A DNA stretch of 64,000 nt, from the NCBI GenBank assembly GCA_002118135.1, contig BDIU01000223.1:1-64000 (forward strand), in the 5' to 3' direction. The position numbers were made by a program, and so were the translations under genes. The stretch is from Trebouxia sp. TZW2008 (lineage: Eukaryota > Chlorophyta > Trebouxiophyceae > Trebouxiales > Trebouxiaceae). Positions 38,201-48,370 of the stretch are shown piece by piece; the stretch's first letter is position 1; every line of letters starts with the position of its first letter. The notes beneath the pieces are model-generated. The model saw only the letters and a list, made by a program, of their open reading frames with translations, searched no databases and was not told the origin of the DNA.

Positions 38201-40782
38201 GTTTAGCTGGTTATTATAGGGGACCTCCACTTTACCTGATTGCTGGTTGGCAAGTTGGCACGTTGGCCGTCCCTTTGCCGGCCATGGAGTCAATGTTGAA
38301 AGCGGTGAATGTTGCATTTGCTGTGGTGACATTGGCATACTTTCCAGTGGCATATGCTGGCTGTATGCACTAAAGCCTCTGAAGTTTGCCTATGCTAATG
38401 CAGGCAACATTGGCCGTCCCACCGCCAGCTGTGGAGTCGATGATGAAAGGGGTGTATGTTGCATTTGCTGTGGTGACATTGGCATACTTTCCAGTGGCTT
38501 GTGCTGGCTATGCTGCCTTTGGCAATGAAGTGAACGCTGACGTACTGCTGTCAGTCTCCAACCCCCCAGCATTGATAGCTATTGCCAATTTCATGGTTGT
38601 CGTCCACATAGGGGCCAGCTATCAGGTGAGAGACATTGCGCCTGCCTGTGCTGACTTTTGTCTGGTTGACACGACTTCTTGAGGTCAATGCTGACAAACT
38701 GCTGTCAGTTTCTCACCCCCCAGCATTGATAGCTGTTGCCAATTTTGTGGTTTTCCACATAGGGACCAGCTATCAGGTCAGTACCATCGCACTTGCCTCT
38801 GGGTAAGTTTGTCTGGTCAACAAAAATTCTTGAGGTCAATGCTGACCAACTGCTGTCAGTTCCAACCCCCCAGCATTGATAGCTATTGCCAGTTGTATGG
38901 TTGTCGTCCATATAGGGGCCAGGTGAGGGCCATCATAATTGCCTGTGCTTATTTTTGTGTGACTGACACGACTTCTCGAGGCCAATGCTGACGGACTGCT
39001 GTCCGTCTGCAACCCCTAAACATTGATAGCTTTTGCCAATTTCATGATTGTTGTCCACATAGAGGCCAGCTATCAGGTGAGAAACATTGCGCCTGCCTGT
39101 TCTTCAGCTGCTCTGATGCACAACTGTTCATGATGTCCACGCTGATGAATTGCTGTCAGTCTCCAACCCTAAGCATTGACAGCTATTGCCAATTTCATGA
39201 TTGTCATCCATATAGGGGCCAGCTATCAGGTGAAGGCTGTTGTAACTGCCTGTGCTTACTTTTGTCTGGTTGACACAACTTCTTGAGGTCAATGCTGACA
39301 AACTGCTGTCACTTTTGAACCTCCCAGCATTGATAGCTACTGCCAATTGGAGCCACAATGGAGCCAGCTATCAGGTGTGTTGCATATCAATGATAGCTGA
39401 TGCTGTTAGTTTGTTGACAGCTATTGCCAACTGCATGGTTGTTGCCCAGGTGAATGCCAGCAATCAATTTGTATTCGTTGTATTGACAGCTATTGCAACT
39501 TTTGTGCTTGCTGCTCGCATGGGCGCCAATGATTAGATCATTTCCATTGTCACTGCCTGTGCATGCATTGCCCTGTTCGACAACATTTCCTCAGGCCAAT
39601 GGGCGCTTGACAAAGTGTGCATCAAAATCAAGCTTGCAAAAGATATTCATGCATGCTTGTCTGGTTGGCACTGCTCACATGTGCTGCCACAGCAGTGGAC
39701 ATGCAGGCATATCTGCAAACAATCGTCACAAAAGCTGCCATTCCGACATGCATTGTTGCTGCTGAGAAGATTTAAGCACAGCCAGTCTCACTGCTTAATT
39801 CTGGTGCCACACTCTTATGGGTGACGGCAATTTTATACAGGCGACATATCATGGCAGCTTTAAGCAAAGACTTCTCCTTGTAACGACTGCTTTGGCTCCC
39901 AATGTCCTTACATCAGACTGTTCACACCCACAGGTGCCATTGCAGCCAGAAAATAGTCATTGGACTTCCCACTGAATTTGTCCGTACATTGAGCATGTTT
40001 GTGCTTTGAGCGTTTTTACGAGAAAAGTCACTGTACTGCAGGTATTCGCCCAGCCTGTATTTGAGAATATAGAATCTTCAATGACAGAGCAGCAGCTCTG
40101 GCCATCCAAACAGCCTAGATTGATGCGAGCAGTCGTACGGAGCCTATATGTTGTAGTCACAGCCTTTGTGGCCATCTGCCTTCCATTCTTTGCAGACTTA
40201 ATGGGTCTCATAGGAGCAGCCGGCTTCACACCCATGACCTTCATTCTGCCATGTGTATTCTGGCTGAAGGTACGCACACACCCCATGCATACAGCCATGT
40301 GTATTCTGGCTGAAGGTATGCACAAACATACATGTAGACAGGATGCTTTCAGGCATGCCACAGTCAGCCATAATGCAAGCAGGTTTGGGCATCAAGTGCT
40401 GGCTGCTCTTGCTGCTGTTTCACACACATGCACAGACTTGCTGTCATAGTCACTGCAACAAGGCCTGCATGACTCAATGGTTCACATAAATATTGCTGTC
40501 TTTGACGCATCTTCCTGCTGCTGAGGTTGAAACTCGATGAGTACTTGAGCATTGCAGCATCTGTGACACAGGTCACACTTATGCTGATGCAAATGCTGCA
40601 GCATTGGCTGCTGAGTTTCGACCCCAAAATGTTGTGAACTGCAGGCAAGGCAACCTCGTGGTTGGGTCTTGGGAGCAAATATAGCCATCATTGTTGTGTT
40701 CAGCCTAGGGGGTTTATTCGCTGCAATTGGGTCAATTCGGCAAATTATACTGCATGCGCGGACGTACAACCTGTTTCATTAA
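35251..40782 (+). CDS. AAAP family amino acid/auxin permease-type transporter
   Basis: Eight exons, all in phase: 35251-35413, 35507-35752, 36222-36319, 36710-36858, 37270-37468, 38404-38625, 40042-40269 and 40645-40782, 480 residues. An acidic, Ser/Thr-rich 60-residue N-terminus precedes the first membrane segments GVGVLGLPYAFSYLGWFGGI and TATLVVSLYTAYQI, then HEEPDGTRHNRYADLGRAIL. Further segments are VLVGLAVAYMVTAGQSF, WIVLFAGIQLLLSQVKDFHS, VSLLGAAMSIIYSMIAF, TFNAFGTVMFAFGGQIIMPE, VAFAVVTLAYFPVACAGYAA, FAQPVFENIE, LIGAAGFTPMTFILPCVFWL and IAIIVVFSLGGLFAAIGSI. This order matches plant amino acid permeases and lysine/histidine transporters, which are proton-coupled. Substrate and membrane are unknown. 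Exon 38404-38625 is flanked on both sides by arrays of its own decayed edges. Confidence 0.9.
37570..37770 (+). repeat. Downstream decayed copies of a transporter exon end (GGQIIMPEIQ)
   Basis: The end of exon 37270-37468 with its donor recurs near 37580-37620 (FGGQTIKQETLMML) and 37715-37765 (frame broken, but catgccagaaatccagataatgct retained). Spacing is about 145-150 bp. Confidence 0.75.
38100..38403 (+). repeat. Two upstream copies of a transporter exon start
   Basis: The acceptor and start of exon 38404-38625 (ATLAVPPPAVESMMKG in the true exon) recur near 38110 (AALAVPPLAVESII, then stop) and near 38257 (TLAVPLPAMESMLKAVNVAF and on to YFPVAYAG). Starts are about 145 bp apart. The second copy stays open for about 38 codons. 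Confidence 0.88.
38640..39540 (+). repeat. Downstream array of decayed transporter exon ends, about 150 bp period
   Basis: The end of exon 38404-38625 (VNADVLLSVSNPPALIAIAN to HIGASYQ plus gtgag donor) is repeated at least five times. The gggccagctatcagg landmark occurs at 38611 (true exon), then at about 38763, 38915, 39062, 39215 and 39360, gaps of 152, 152, 147, 153 and 145 bp. Weaker remnants continue to about 39540. Copies carry stops, indels and donor changes. Confidence 0.93.
39868..39935. mobile_element. Fragment of the dispersed gatgtaaggac element (copy 5)
   Basis: A 65 bp fragment with ttctccttgtaacgactgc and aatgtccttacatcagactgttc, matching one end of the copy at 25917-26045. 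It sits in the transporter intron before exon 40042-40269. Confidence 0.45.
40251..40320 (+). repeat. Short tandem duplication over a transporter donor site
   Basis: ccatgtgtattctggctgaaggta occurs at the end of exon 40042-40269 and again about 45 bp downstream. This provides two near-identical gt donors. Using the second would add about 15 codons in frame. Confidence 0.85.
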
Positions 40783-41135
40783 TTTTGGATTGAATTGAAC
40801 TTGCTGTGAAAAGAACAGTTCTTACTGCTGGTACTGTGGCGAAAAATTGAGTTCAATGTAAAAATCTCCTCCTCCTTCGAGTGAGGTCAATGCGAAAGGA
40901 AGCCTGCTGACTTTGTTTCCGCCCACGCGCCTGTCTTCGATTGCGTAAGAGTTTGTCGGTATACGTTGCCTGCGCTGCATCGCCGGCTTCGGTCGCTGGC
41001 GCTTGCTTCAAACCATATTACCTGGGCCTGAGAGCCCGTGATGAGTTGGTTGAAAGCGGCTTAAACCGCATGATCGAACCTCAATGACTGTGCCCGCTGT
41101 TGCTCGAGGAATTCCAGGCTTAGGCACTCACTGCA
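40783..41135. other. Gap between transporter and TRAPPC4 genes
   Basis: Contains the transporter 3' end and the TRAPPC4 upstream region. No gene seen. The part around 40800-40870 (gaacagttcttactg, agttcaatgtaaaaa) vaguely resembles the dispersed gtaaggac element but too weakly to call. Confidence 0.4.
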
Positions 41136-41872
41136 ATGCCTGCTCTGTATGCTCTGTACATCATAAACAAGTCTGGGGGACTGATCTACAACAAGGTTTG
41201 CAATCAGAACAAGTTGTGTCGCCATGGCAAGCGCTGTCATTTGACACTTGCTTTCTGCAGGAGTTCCTGCCGATGGCTGGACTGAATCTGAATGACACGC
41301 TTAGGCTGGCAAGTATCTGGTAAGTCGTTTGCTCACAATGCGTGGCCAGAATCAATTGACACTACAGCATGCTGAGCGTGATTTGCACCATGCAGGCATT
41401 CTCTGCATGCCATTGCTTCGCAGCTGTCACCAGTGCCAGGATGCACAGGGATTGAGCTGCTCATAGCTGATACTTTTGATCTGCACTGTTTTCAAACTCT
41501 TACTGGGACAAAGTTTCTCTTAGTCGTGGAGCCAGGCACTCCAGAAGTTGAGGACTTTCTCAAATCAGCGTAAGCCTTGCTGTGAGCAATCCGTGATCTG
41601 CTGGGAATTTGCCTTTAGCAGAAGCAAAATACAGAAAACTCCGTGCAAAGTCAATGTTAGGCACCATGACAGGAGCCTGCGTCGCTAGAAGCAGCTCAGG
41701 ACCTACCACACCCTCTGTACATTGCTGCAGGATCTATGATCTATACACTGATTATGTGCTGAAGAACCCTTTCTATGAGGTGGAAATGCCAGTGAGATGT
41801 GAGCTATTTGACCTCAACCTCTTTCAGGTCATTGGTTCTGTACATCGAAGATGGGGCGTCAATCAGCCATGA
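41136..41872 (+). CDS. TRAPPC4: TRAPP complex subunit 4 (Trs23)
   Basis: Four exons, 41136-41195, 41261-41319, 41396-41569 and 41731-41872, join in phase to 144 residues, the normal plant length. Sequence: [20 protein letters not shown] at the start, then [60 protein letters not shown] and [20 protein letters not shown], each closely matching plant TRAPPC4. It is a longin-type subunit of the TRAPP complex, which acts as a Rab guanine nucleotide exchange factor in ER-Golgi traffic; Trs23 contacts the Rab directly. Introns are short and contain no exon copies, in contrast to the neighbours. Confidence 0.95.
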
Positions 41873-43268
41873 TCCCATGAACCAATGAGAAGCATGGCTT
41901 GTTTGGACAACTGCATATTGAGCACATGTCTTCAGAATTTGATCGCCTGCCAGTCAGAAAAGTGACAGCTTCTATTCTCATAGCCCAAAGTTGTTGCATG
42001 CATCATAGTCTGACTCAAGGTCAATGTAAGGCATGACACAGTATACTGAGTCATGTTTTCTGCACATGTCATTGACATTTACAGGCACCGCCCGGCTATT
42101 TGTGATACAAAGATTGACAAGAACCATCCAACTGTTTTGAAGGCAAACAACACTTCCTTATCTACAGATACCTGCCATTTTGACTATACTTCCCAAGTTG
42201 ACCACAGCAGTCTATGGACAACCTAGGTACTACACTGCATCACAGCTTCATCAAAGCTCTGCAAATGTTCAACAAGTCTTAACAAGTGCTGTTGGATTTT
42301 CTTCTCAAAGCTACTATGACACATCATGAGGGACTGATCTAAACACATGTAGAGACATCCAAAATGCAAGCTATACATCTCTCAGACAAGTTTTGCTATA
42401 CATCCACCATGACACTGTAGAAAATGGCTTCTTGAACTTCACACCACCAAACATTTTGGCACATACATCCATACATACAAATATGATACACGCTCAGTGT
42501 GTTGCTTTCTCTGGCTGAATGCCCAGCTTGCTGTGTGCCCTCCTGCTTGCATCTGCTGCAATCTGAGAGTTGGGCTGTGACAACATTCTGTGGGGCTTGC
42601 TATGGAACAGGCTTGACATGGTGCTATAGTGCTGAGGATCCTTCTTTGTGCGATCCCCAATCCTACATCAGGCGGCATGCACAGCATTCAGCACATGCAC
42701 CATGCACTGGCATAGTGCAAACACAAGGCATGGCTAGCGAACTTTGCAGCTCAGCTCAACAGATGCAGCAGCAACAGAAATAGCAAACGGTAGTACTATA
42801 TACTGTGTTTTTAAGAAAAAACAACAGCATTTTTGCCAGCTTAGATGTTGATTATGTCGCAGATGCTCTCATACCCAAGTGCCTATCAAGTTTCAACAGC
42901 AGAGTGAGGCCTTACTCAAAGTGACTGGCTTGCTGCTTGGCTGCCAACTTCTTGTGTGTGTTCAGCTGAGTCAAGCTGGGCGGTTTAGGGGCCTGTTGGG
43001 CACACAGATAGTGGGCATACGGAAAAGCAAAAGAAGAGCCTTTAGGCATTATGGTAGGGGCCTGTTGAGAGCAGCAAGCAGCCCAGAATTGCCGCATTAA
43101 GAGCAGCAAGCAGCAGAGGTTGACCTAAGTGGGTATAAGCATATGCGACTTTATTTGTGGAGCATGTGGTGGTCTCTGAGTCAGTGCGTACCGATATTGC
43201 TTAGGGTGATACTTTTACAGACAAGCTACTGGAAGCACAGTGACACTTTGCTGTGTTGTTGGGCAACA
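41873..43268. other. Gap downstream of TRAPPC4
   Basis: About 1.4 kb with no recognised coding sequence on either strand and no strong tandem structure. It separates the TRAPPC4 end (+) from the end of the small minus-strand gene at 43269. Confidence 0.4.
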
Positions 43269-43884
43269 TCATTGCACAACAGTGTTCTGTACCATTAACG
43301 GCTTTCCAGGGACCCTTCTGGCATCAATTGGCATTCCATCTCTGAACTTGACAGGCTTGTCATCAGTGGGGCCATATGCTCGGTTGTAGCTGCTGCAGCA
43401 AGCACAACCAGCAAGGTGAGAGAGGACGATTGCATTACCACACACTGACGTTTCTGGAGGCCAAAGCAACACATACAGGAGGGAGCTTCTGGCACATCTG
43501 GCATGCTTTTATGCACCTAGCAGCAGACCTGATGTACGCACTTTTGTCACTCTTGTGCGAGTAGTCCAAGGGATCTTTGTACCCGGAAAGGTGCTGGGGG
43601 AATGCGACAGCTTGCAGAGAGTTTTGATACACGCTTGGCTTGTACATCGTCTGTGTCACACCTGCAACAGCGGGGATGCTGACGATGCCAAAAGCGTGCA
43701 CTAGATGTTGCTCGTGACGTCTCGTCAAAAGCTGACCTTTGCGGTGACGTGTGATTTGCAGGTCATGGACAGGCGGCTTGGTGGAAGGGGAACCCCCGCT
43801 ACTCTTGAGCCATCTGCGCGAATCCCTTTTTGAGTCTTGTTTGTTGATGTCGCAGAAATGACCCGGCATCGGCTGGTAAGCCAT
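43269..43884 (-). CDS. Small protein of unknown function, two exons
   Basis: Exons 43884-43529 and 43389-43269 join in phase to 158 residues, with a good gtctgc donor and ctgcag acceptor. The protein begins MAYQPMPGHFCDINKQDSK, is basic, and contains HDLQITRHRKGQLLTRRHEQ, SVYQNSLQAVAFPQHLSGYK and, after the splice, YNRAYGPTDDKPVKFRDGMP. No signal peptide or membrane segment is evident. No family was recognised. Consistent phase and the protein-like second exon favour a real gene. Confidence 0.55.
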
Positions 43885-44374
43885 CGCGAAACGATGTTAC
43901 TGCAATCAAAGATCAACGTGAACGTCGTCTTGAACGTGCTAGGCGCGTGCGTTGACGCAACTGACCCCTGTGATGGGCATAATACTTCACTCTCCCCGGA
44001 AGTCTCGCTCGATGGAACCCTGCTGGCGTTAAATTTTGATTTACCGTATCTTGAGATTCACTTTTGCTTGCGGCGAGTAGATGCTGTCAGCAGCAAAATT
44101 CTTTGTGTGCAGGCAACCAGGACATGCATGTAAGCGCAAGGGTTGACATGGATAGCCAGCTGGTGATTAGGGGGCAACACATGATATCGCAATGTCATGT
44201 TGAAGCCATGCATGTACATGTATATATTGTGCAGAAAGCCACATTGAAGTAGTCTTACGCCGAGAAATTGGCACCTCGCCATCTAGCATATAAACAAGTC
44301 TCTCACTATCTAGCTGACAAGTGACAACAAATGCAGCAACGATCAAATCTTGACCATGCCAGCTGCTTGCAAGC
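43885..44374. other. Gap between small unknown gene and REI1-like gene
   Basis: Upstream region of the small minus-strand gene and 3' flank of the REI1-like gene. Open frames on both strands here have no family match. Confidence 0.4.
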
Positions 44375-47300
44375 TCAGTAGGGTACATTCTGAGGTAGAT
44401 TCCTAATGACATTAGATTTCAAAGCGTTCTTCAGGTGCAATCTGTCAAAGCGTTTCTGCAGCTTCTGTGCTCGCTTGATGACTATGTCTTCAGGCTTACT
44501 GGTGTCAACTCCCAGAGACCTGTACCTACAGGAAGAAAAAAGTCTCAGAATTTAACATCAGCACCGTTCGCATGTCAAGCGTTGAAGTGTCAGTCAAAGT
44601 ACCTGCTGCAGAGCACCAAGCATGCGTTCATGTGCTTGGTGCTCTGCAGCAGGTACTTACTTTGAACGCGTGGCAACCATGCTGCTGGCTGTCAACGCCA
44701 CAAACTACAGCAGACTTGCATTGCAGGAAAGCACGTGAGGGCCTGCTTGTATAGAGTTCAGCCCAGCTAAAAGCAGAGACGCTCATACGACACTCAGTGT
44801 CACTACACTAGCAGCACAAAACAGCAGTGCTTACTTGACAAGGACGCAGTTGAATTGCAGGCTAGTGCATGTGTCTGCAGCTTACAAGCAGCATTGCCAC
44901 AATGCTTTCCGACACAAAGCAGGAGTCTTACTTGGCAACAACACTGTTGACTTGCACACTAGTGCGGGTGTCTGCAGGCTTGTGATGCTGCTTGTAATAG
45001 CGCGCAAACTCCCTGCTTCCCAGCACCTTGCCGGATGTGCCAGTCTCAGGGTCGCCTACAACTTCCAGCTCATATCCCAAGCTGTCAGCGCCCTCACCAG
45101 TTTCTGTCACTGCAAGCTGCTTATCTGCACACAAGCACACTACAATACGATACACTATTCTAGCTCATAGTGAAGGCTGCCAGCACTTCTGTTGGTCTTT
45201 GTCACGACCCGTCTGCACAACAGCACACTACAGTGAGCCATGCACTTTCGGCTCATGGCCTAGGCTGTCAGCGCCCTCACCATTTTCTGTCACTGCAAGC
45301 TGTTTATCTGCACATGACCATAGTGAGCGATTGCACTTATAGCCCATGCCCTAAACCATCCACCGGCTTCTGTCTTTGCAAGCTGCTTGTCTGCACGAAA
45401 CCTACACGACAATGAGCCATGCATTTCTGACTCATGGCCTAGACTGTCAGCGCCCTCACCAGTTTCTGTCACCCCAAGCTGCTTATGTGCAGAACAGTAC
45501 ACCACAGCAAATCAAGACGTGGTGGTAGCACTGGCAAAAGATTGCTTGTGGGTTGCTGCTTAACTAGTGGCAAAGCTCTTGTGTGCACGCAATAGGGCTT
45601 GCCAGCACCTCATGTGTGGACACAGTCATGAGCCTGTCATCAACTGTGATGGCAAACACTGCACAGTTCACGGACCACTATGGACAAGACTCCTGGCTGA
45701 TTGCCAGTGAACACACGCATTACTATGGACAAGACTTTCCCTGCTGATTCCAGATGAAACACATGAAGGCAGACTCCTCACTGTTCACTATTCAACATGT
45801 GAGCGCAAAGAAGAAGCCCATGTAAATGGGCAGTCTTTGATGCTTTGCAATCAACAAGCCAAATGCTGCAACAATACCTTGTAAGTCATCCTCAAGTTTT
45901 GACCAGTCATAGAAGTCCTCATACTCCTCTTCATTGTCATCAAACACCATTTTGCACTTGTTGGCATCAACCATATGTCGCTGCACCCCGTGTAGCGATG
46001 CAAACTGCCTTGAATTGGCATCATCGCCCCTAACGTACAGAGGGACATGCCCGTATTGCAGCTTCAGGCCCTGCATCACAGAGCAGTTAGTCACACAAAG
46101 GCAGCAAATGAGTAAGGGCAGCAGTTACAGCAGATACAGCAAGGGACAGCAAGGGCAGCAATTGTTTGCAAGTAGCAGCCAAGGGAAGCCTCAAAGCAGG
46201 GGCTGCTGCTGCAGCAGTGTAAATCGCTGCAACTGCGAGAACAAGCTGAGCTGCATTCAGAAAGCCAACATAGTCTGTACACACAGCTTCAAGTCGGGCA
46301 CCTCAACAGCAGCGTGACATTGCCTGCCAATTTGCTGTACTCTCAGCTGGACTTGAACTGCACAAGAAGACATCAGCAAATCAACATATATGCATTTCAG
46401 AATGGACATCCTGTACGTCCATCAGTTCTTGAAGCCAGTCAACAGTAGCACCATCAGAATCTCACCAGGTATTTGACAAGGGCTGCTGGATCTGATAAAT
46501 ACTCAGCATCAGGTAGGTAGAAGCCAAAGTGCTTGAACATGTACTCCAGATTGGCCTCCATGCTGTTGCTCATGTGATTGTCGAACAAGCTACGGCACAC
46601 ATCCCACTGCTCAAAAGCCTCTGCTGAGGTGGCTTCATCAGCAGCTGCGCCCCTGACTGATGCCTCAGCACCCCTGCTGGGGGTTGCTGGGGTGTCCAAT
46701 GATCTGCTATCAGCTGCATTAGAAGCTGCTTTGGAAGCTGCATGAGAAGTTGGTAATCTGGCTGCTGCTTCAGCGTTTTTGGCACCTGAGGCAGCTGCTG
46801 TCTCAGCTGCCTGTGCTTCAAGTGCGTCTGTGTCATCGTCTGAAGCCGTCTCCCAGCCTGCACTGTCAGCGTCTGATGCGCTGTCATCTGCTGTGTTAGT
46901 CACAGCTTCTGTTGTGGCTGCTGAGCGTGCTGGTGTGGCATCAGGTCTGACACCGTTTGGAATAGACATCTTGTATGATGGTTTGCCGGCTGATTTTGAA
47001 GCTGATGTTGGTGCAGAGCCTGCAAAGTTGACACAATCTTGGGTAACAACGCTTTGAGCAAAACAAAGCAGCCAGCTTTGCTGAAGACTGGCATTGACTA
47101 ATAGCATGCCAATTTGCTAGCATGCAGATGAACACTCCACATGTGCAAATGCATGCATGCAACCCTTTGGCATGTACAGTATAGGTAGTGAAGCCAATTT
47201 GTGACATGCAGTGACCTGATCAAAGATCATTACTCCCTGCATGCGCTTAACAGCCAAATACCACAGACACAACCATGTCATAATTTGATGCCCATGATGC

Positions 47301-47775
47301 ACTAGCTGCAAAAACCATAATCTGGTTTGACTGCACCCTGCAACACATGCTGGCTCAAACGTTTCTGATACACAGCAATTGTGACAGGCAGTGGTATACC
47401 TGAAGCTTCAGCCCGTCTGGTAGTGACAATAGGTAAGGGAGGTTCCTGACCACTCTTCTTCACGAGATCCTTGAACTTCTTGCTGTTCACGTGCGCTACA
47501 TACGTGTTTTCGCTGCTGAACTTCTTCTTGGTGAGGGGATCATACCAAAACTTCTGGACTGGTCCGATTGTCGAGGCAGTGCTGCTCAAAAGCTCTTTCC
47601 TGGATTCGAACCACTCTTTCGTGACGGGTGGCAGTCCTGCAACCTTCCTTTTCAGGTTATACTTGTGAAAGTCGCTCTTGTAGTGTTCCGACAGCGAGTC
47701 CTTGTCGGAGAAGTAGGTGCCAGACGTTGTGCTATAGAAGCCCTGGGGCTGAGCATCTGTTGACTCTGCCGCCAT
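44375..47775 (-). CDS. REI1/ZNF622-like 60S ribosome biogenesis protein lacking most zinc ligands
   Basis: Five exons in phase: 47775-47400, 47019-46466, 46070-45878, 45124-44932 and 44525-44375, 488 residues. It follows the cytosolic 60S maturation factor REI1 (plant REIL) from end to end: HYKSDFHKYNLKRKVAGLPP, FSSENTYVAHVNSKKF, MFKHFGFYLPDAEYL, GVQRHMVDANKCKM, the acidic EEEYEDFYDWS, LGSREFARYYKQ and a basic C-terminus. REI1 helps release the anti-association factor and its partner from pre-60S particles and probes the exit tunnel. The odd point is that the finger cysteines are gone: finger 1 reads FYSTTSGTYF where family members have CxxC, and the other fingers show similar losses. Between fingers 2 and 3 is a long Ala/Ser-rich insertion. 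Family membership is firm; retained function is uncertain. Confidence 0.85.
44598..44657. other. Perfect 25-bp inverted repeat with 10-nt loop (hairpin)
   Basis: 44598-44622 and 44633-44657 are exact reverse complements around the loop tgcgttcatg. It lies in the last intron of the REI1-like gene. Transcription on either strand would give a stable 25-bp stem. Confidence 0.92.
44656..44900 (-). repeat. Downstream copy of an REI1-like exon end
   Basis: The sequence around 44828-44900 (cttacttgacaaggac, gctagtgcatgtgtctgcag, ttacaagcagca) is a decayed copy of the end of exon 45124-44932 with its donor. A weaker relative may lie at 44656-44720. Confidence 0.65.
45125..45500 (-). repeat. Three upstream copies of an REI1-like exon start
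   Basis: The acceptor and start of exon 45124-44932 (DKQLAVTETGEGADSLGYEL) recurs upstream with landmarks near 45296, 45377 and 45473. Two copies still read LAVTENGEGADSLGHEP and LGVTETGEGADSLGHESE; one has a deletion (LAKTEAGGWF). Confidence 0.88.
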
Positions 47776-48069
47776 GCTCTTTGTCAGATACGAAGCACAC
47801 TATACCAGTAAGCACTGATCTGGATCAGTTGCTAATTCAGCGATGTTTGGACGGTATTGCGATTGAAAGGAAGCTGCCGCGGGGAAAGTCAACGCCGTGA
47901 AGCTTCGTGGCAACGTCATGCAGAAACAAGACAGTTAGGGCTGTCAAGGGTTTGACATGCAGCTTCCCTTGCAGCTTCTTCACCATCATACATGTCGGCA
48001 ATGGATCTGCAATGATATGCCAACACCGTCTGGTGCTGCTTAGGGAAAACCCTGCCTTGCATTAAGCGC
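47776..48069. promoter_or_regulatory. Divergent promoter region between REI1-like gene and small membrane protein
   Basis: About 294 bp separates the two divergent start codons, so it must hold both promoters or a shared bidirectional one. No motif is claimed. Confidence 0.5.
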
Positions 48070-48370
48070 ATGTCAAAACCAGATGTTCAGAAGGTCAAGC
48101 CAGCGGAGGAATTTGTCACAACGCAGCATGGATCAGGACCGTTCCGAGCGTTCAACTTCGAGCTGTATGCAGTACGTGCGACGTTAGCACTGTTCTGCGC
48201 CAATGATGCAAGCACCTCATTTGTTACAGTGACCACATGCGCAGAAACCTACCGGATTCATGCGACTAGCGGCGTACACCGGTACAACAGTGTTCCTTGG
48301 CATCTTGGGATACATGGCCTATGAGAAGAATCGGCTGGAGACCTTGAGCAGAGCAAAGAGGCAGTCTTGA
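48070..48370 (+). CDS. Small single-pass membrane protein (75 residues)
   Basis: Two exons, 48070-48171 and 48245-48370, join in phase with a gtacgt donor and a cgcag acceptor. The protein is MSKPDVQKVKPAEEFVTTQH at the start, then FRAFNFELYAKPTGF and one membrane span, YTGTTVFLGILGYMAY, followed by a short basic tail EKNRLETLSRAKRQS. The layout is typical of small subunits or assembly factors of mitochondrial inner-membrane complexes, but no family was recognised. Both exons are shorter than typical gene-finder limits. Confidence 0.6.

Noticed and set aside
44167..44412. Minus-strand frame LGIYLRMYPTELASSWHGQD as a separate gene
   Set aside because: It overlaps the REI1-like last exon in another frame; the REI1 frame ends in a proper stop at 44375.
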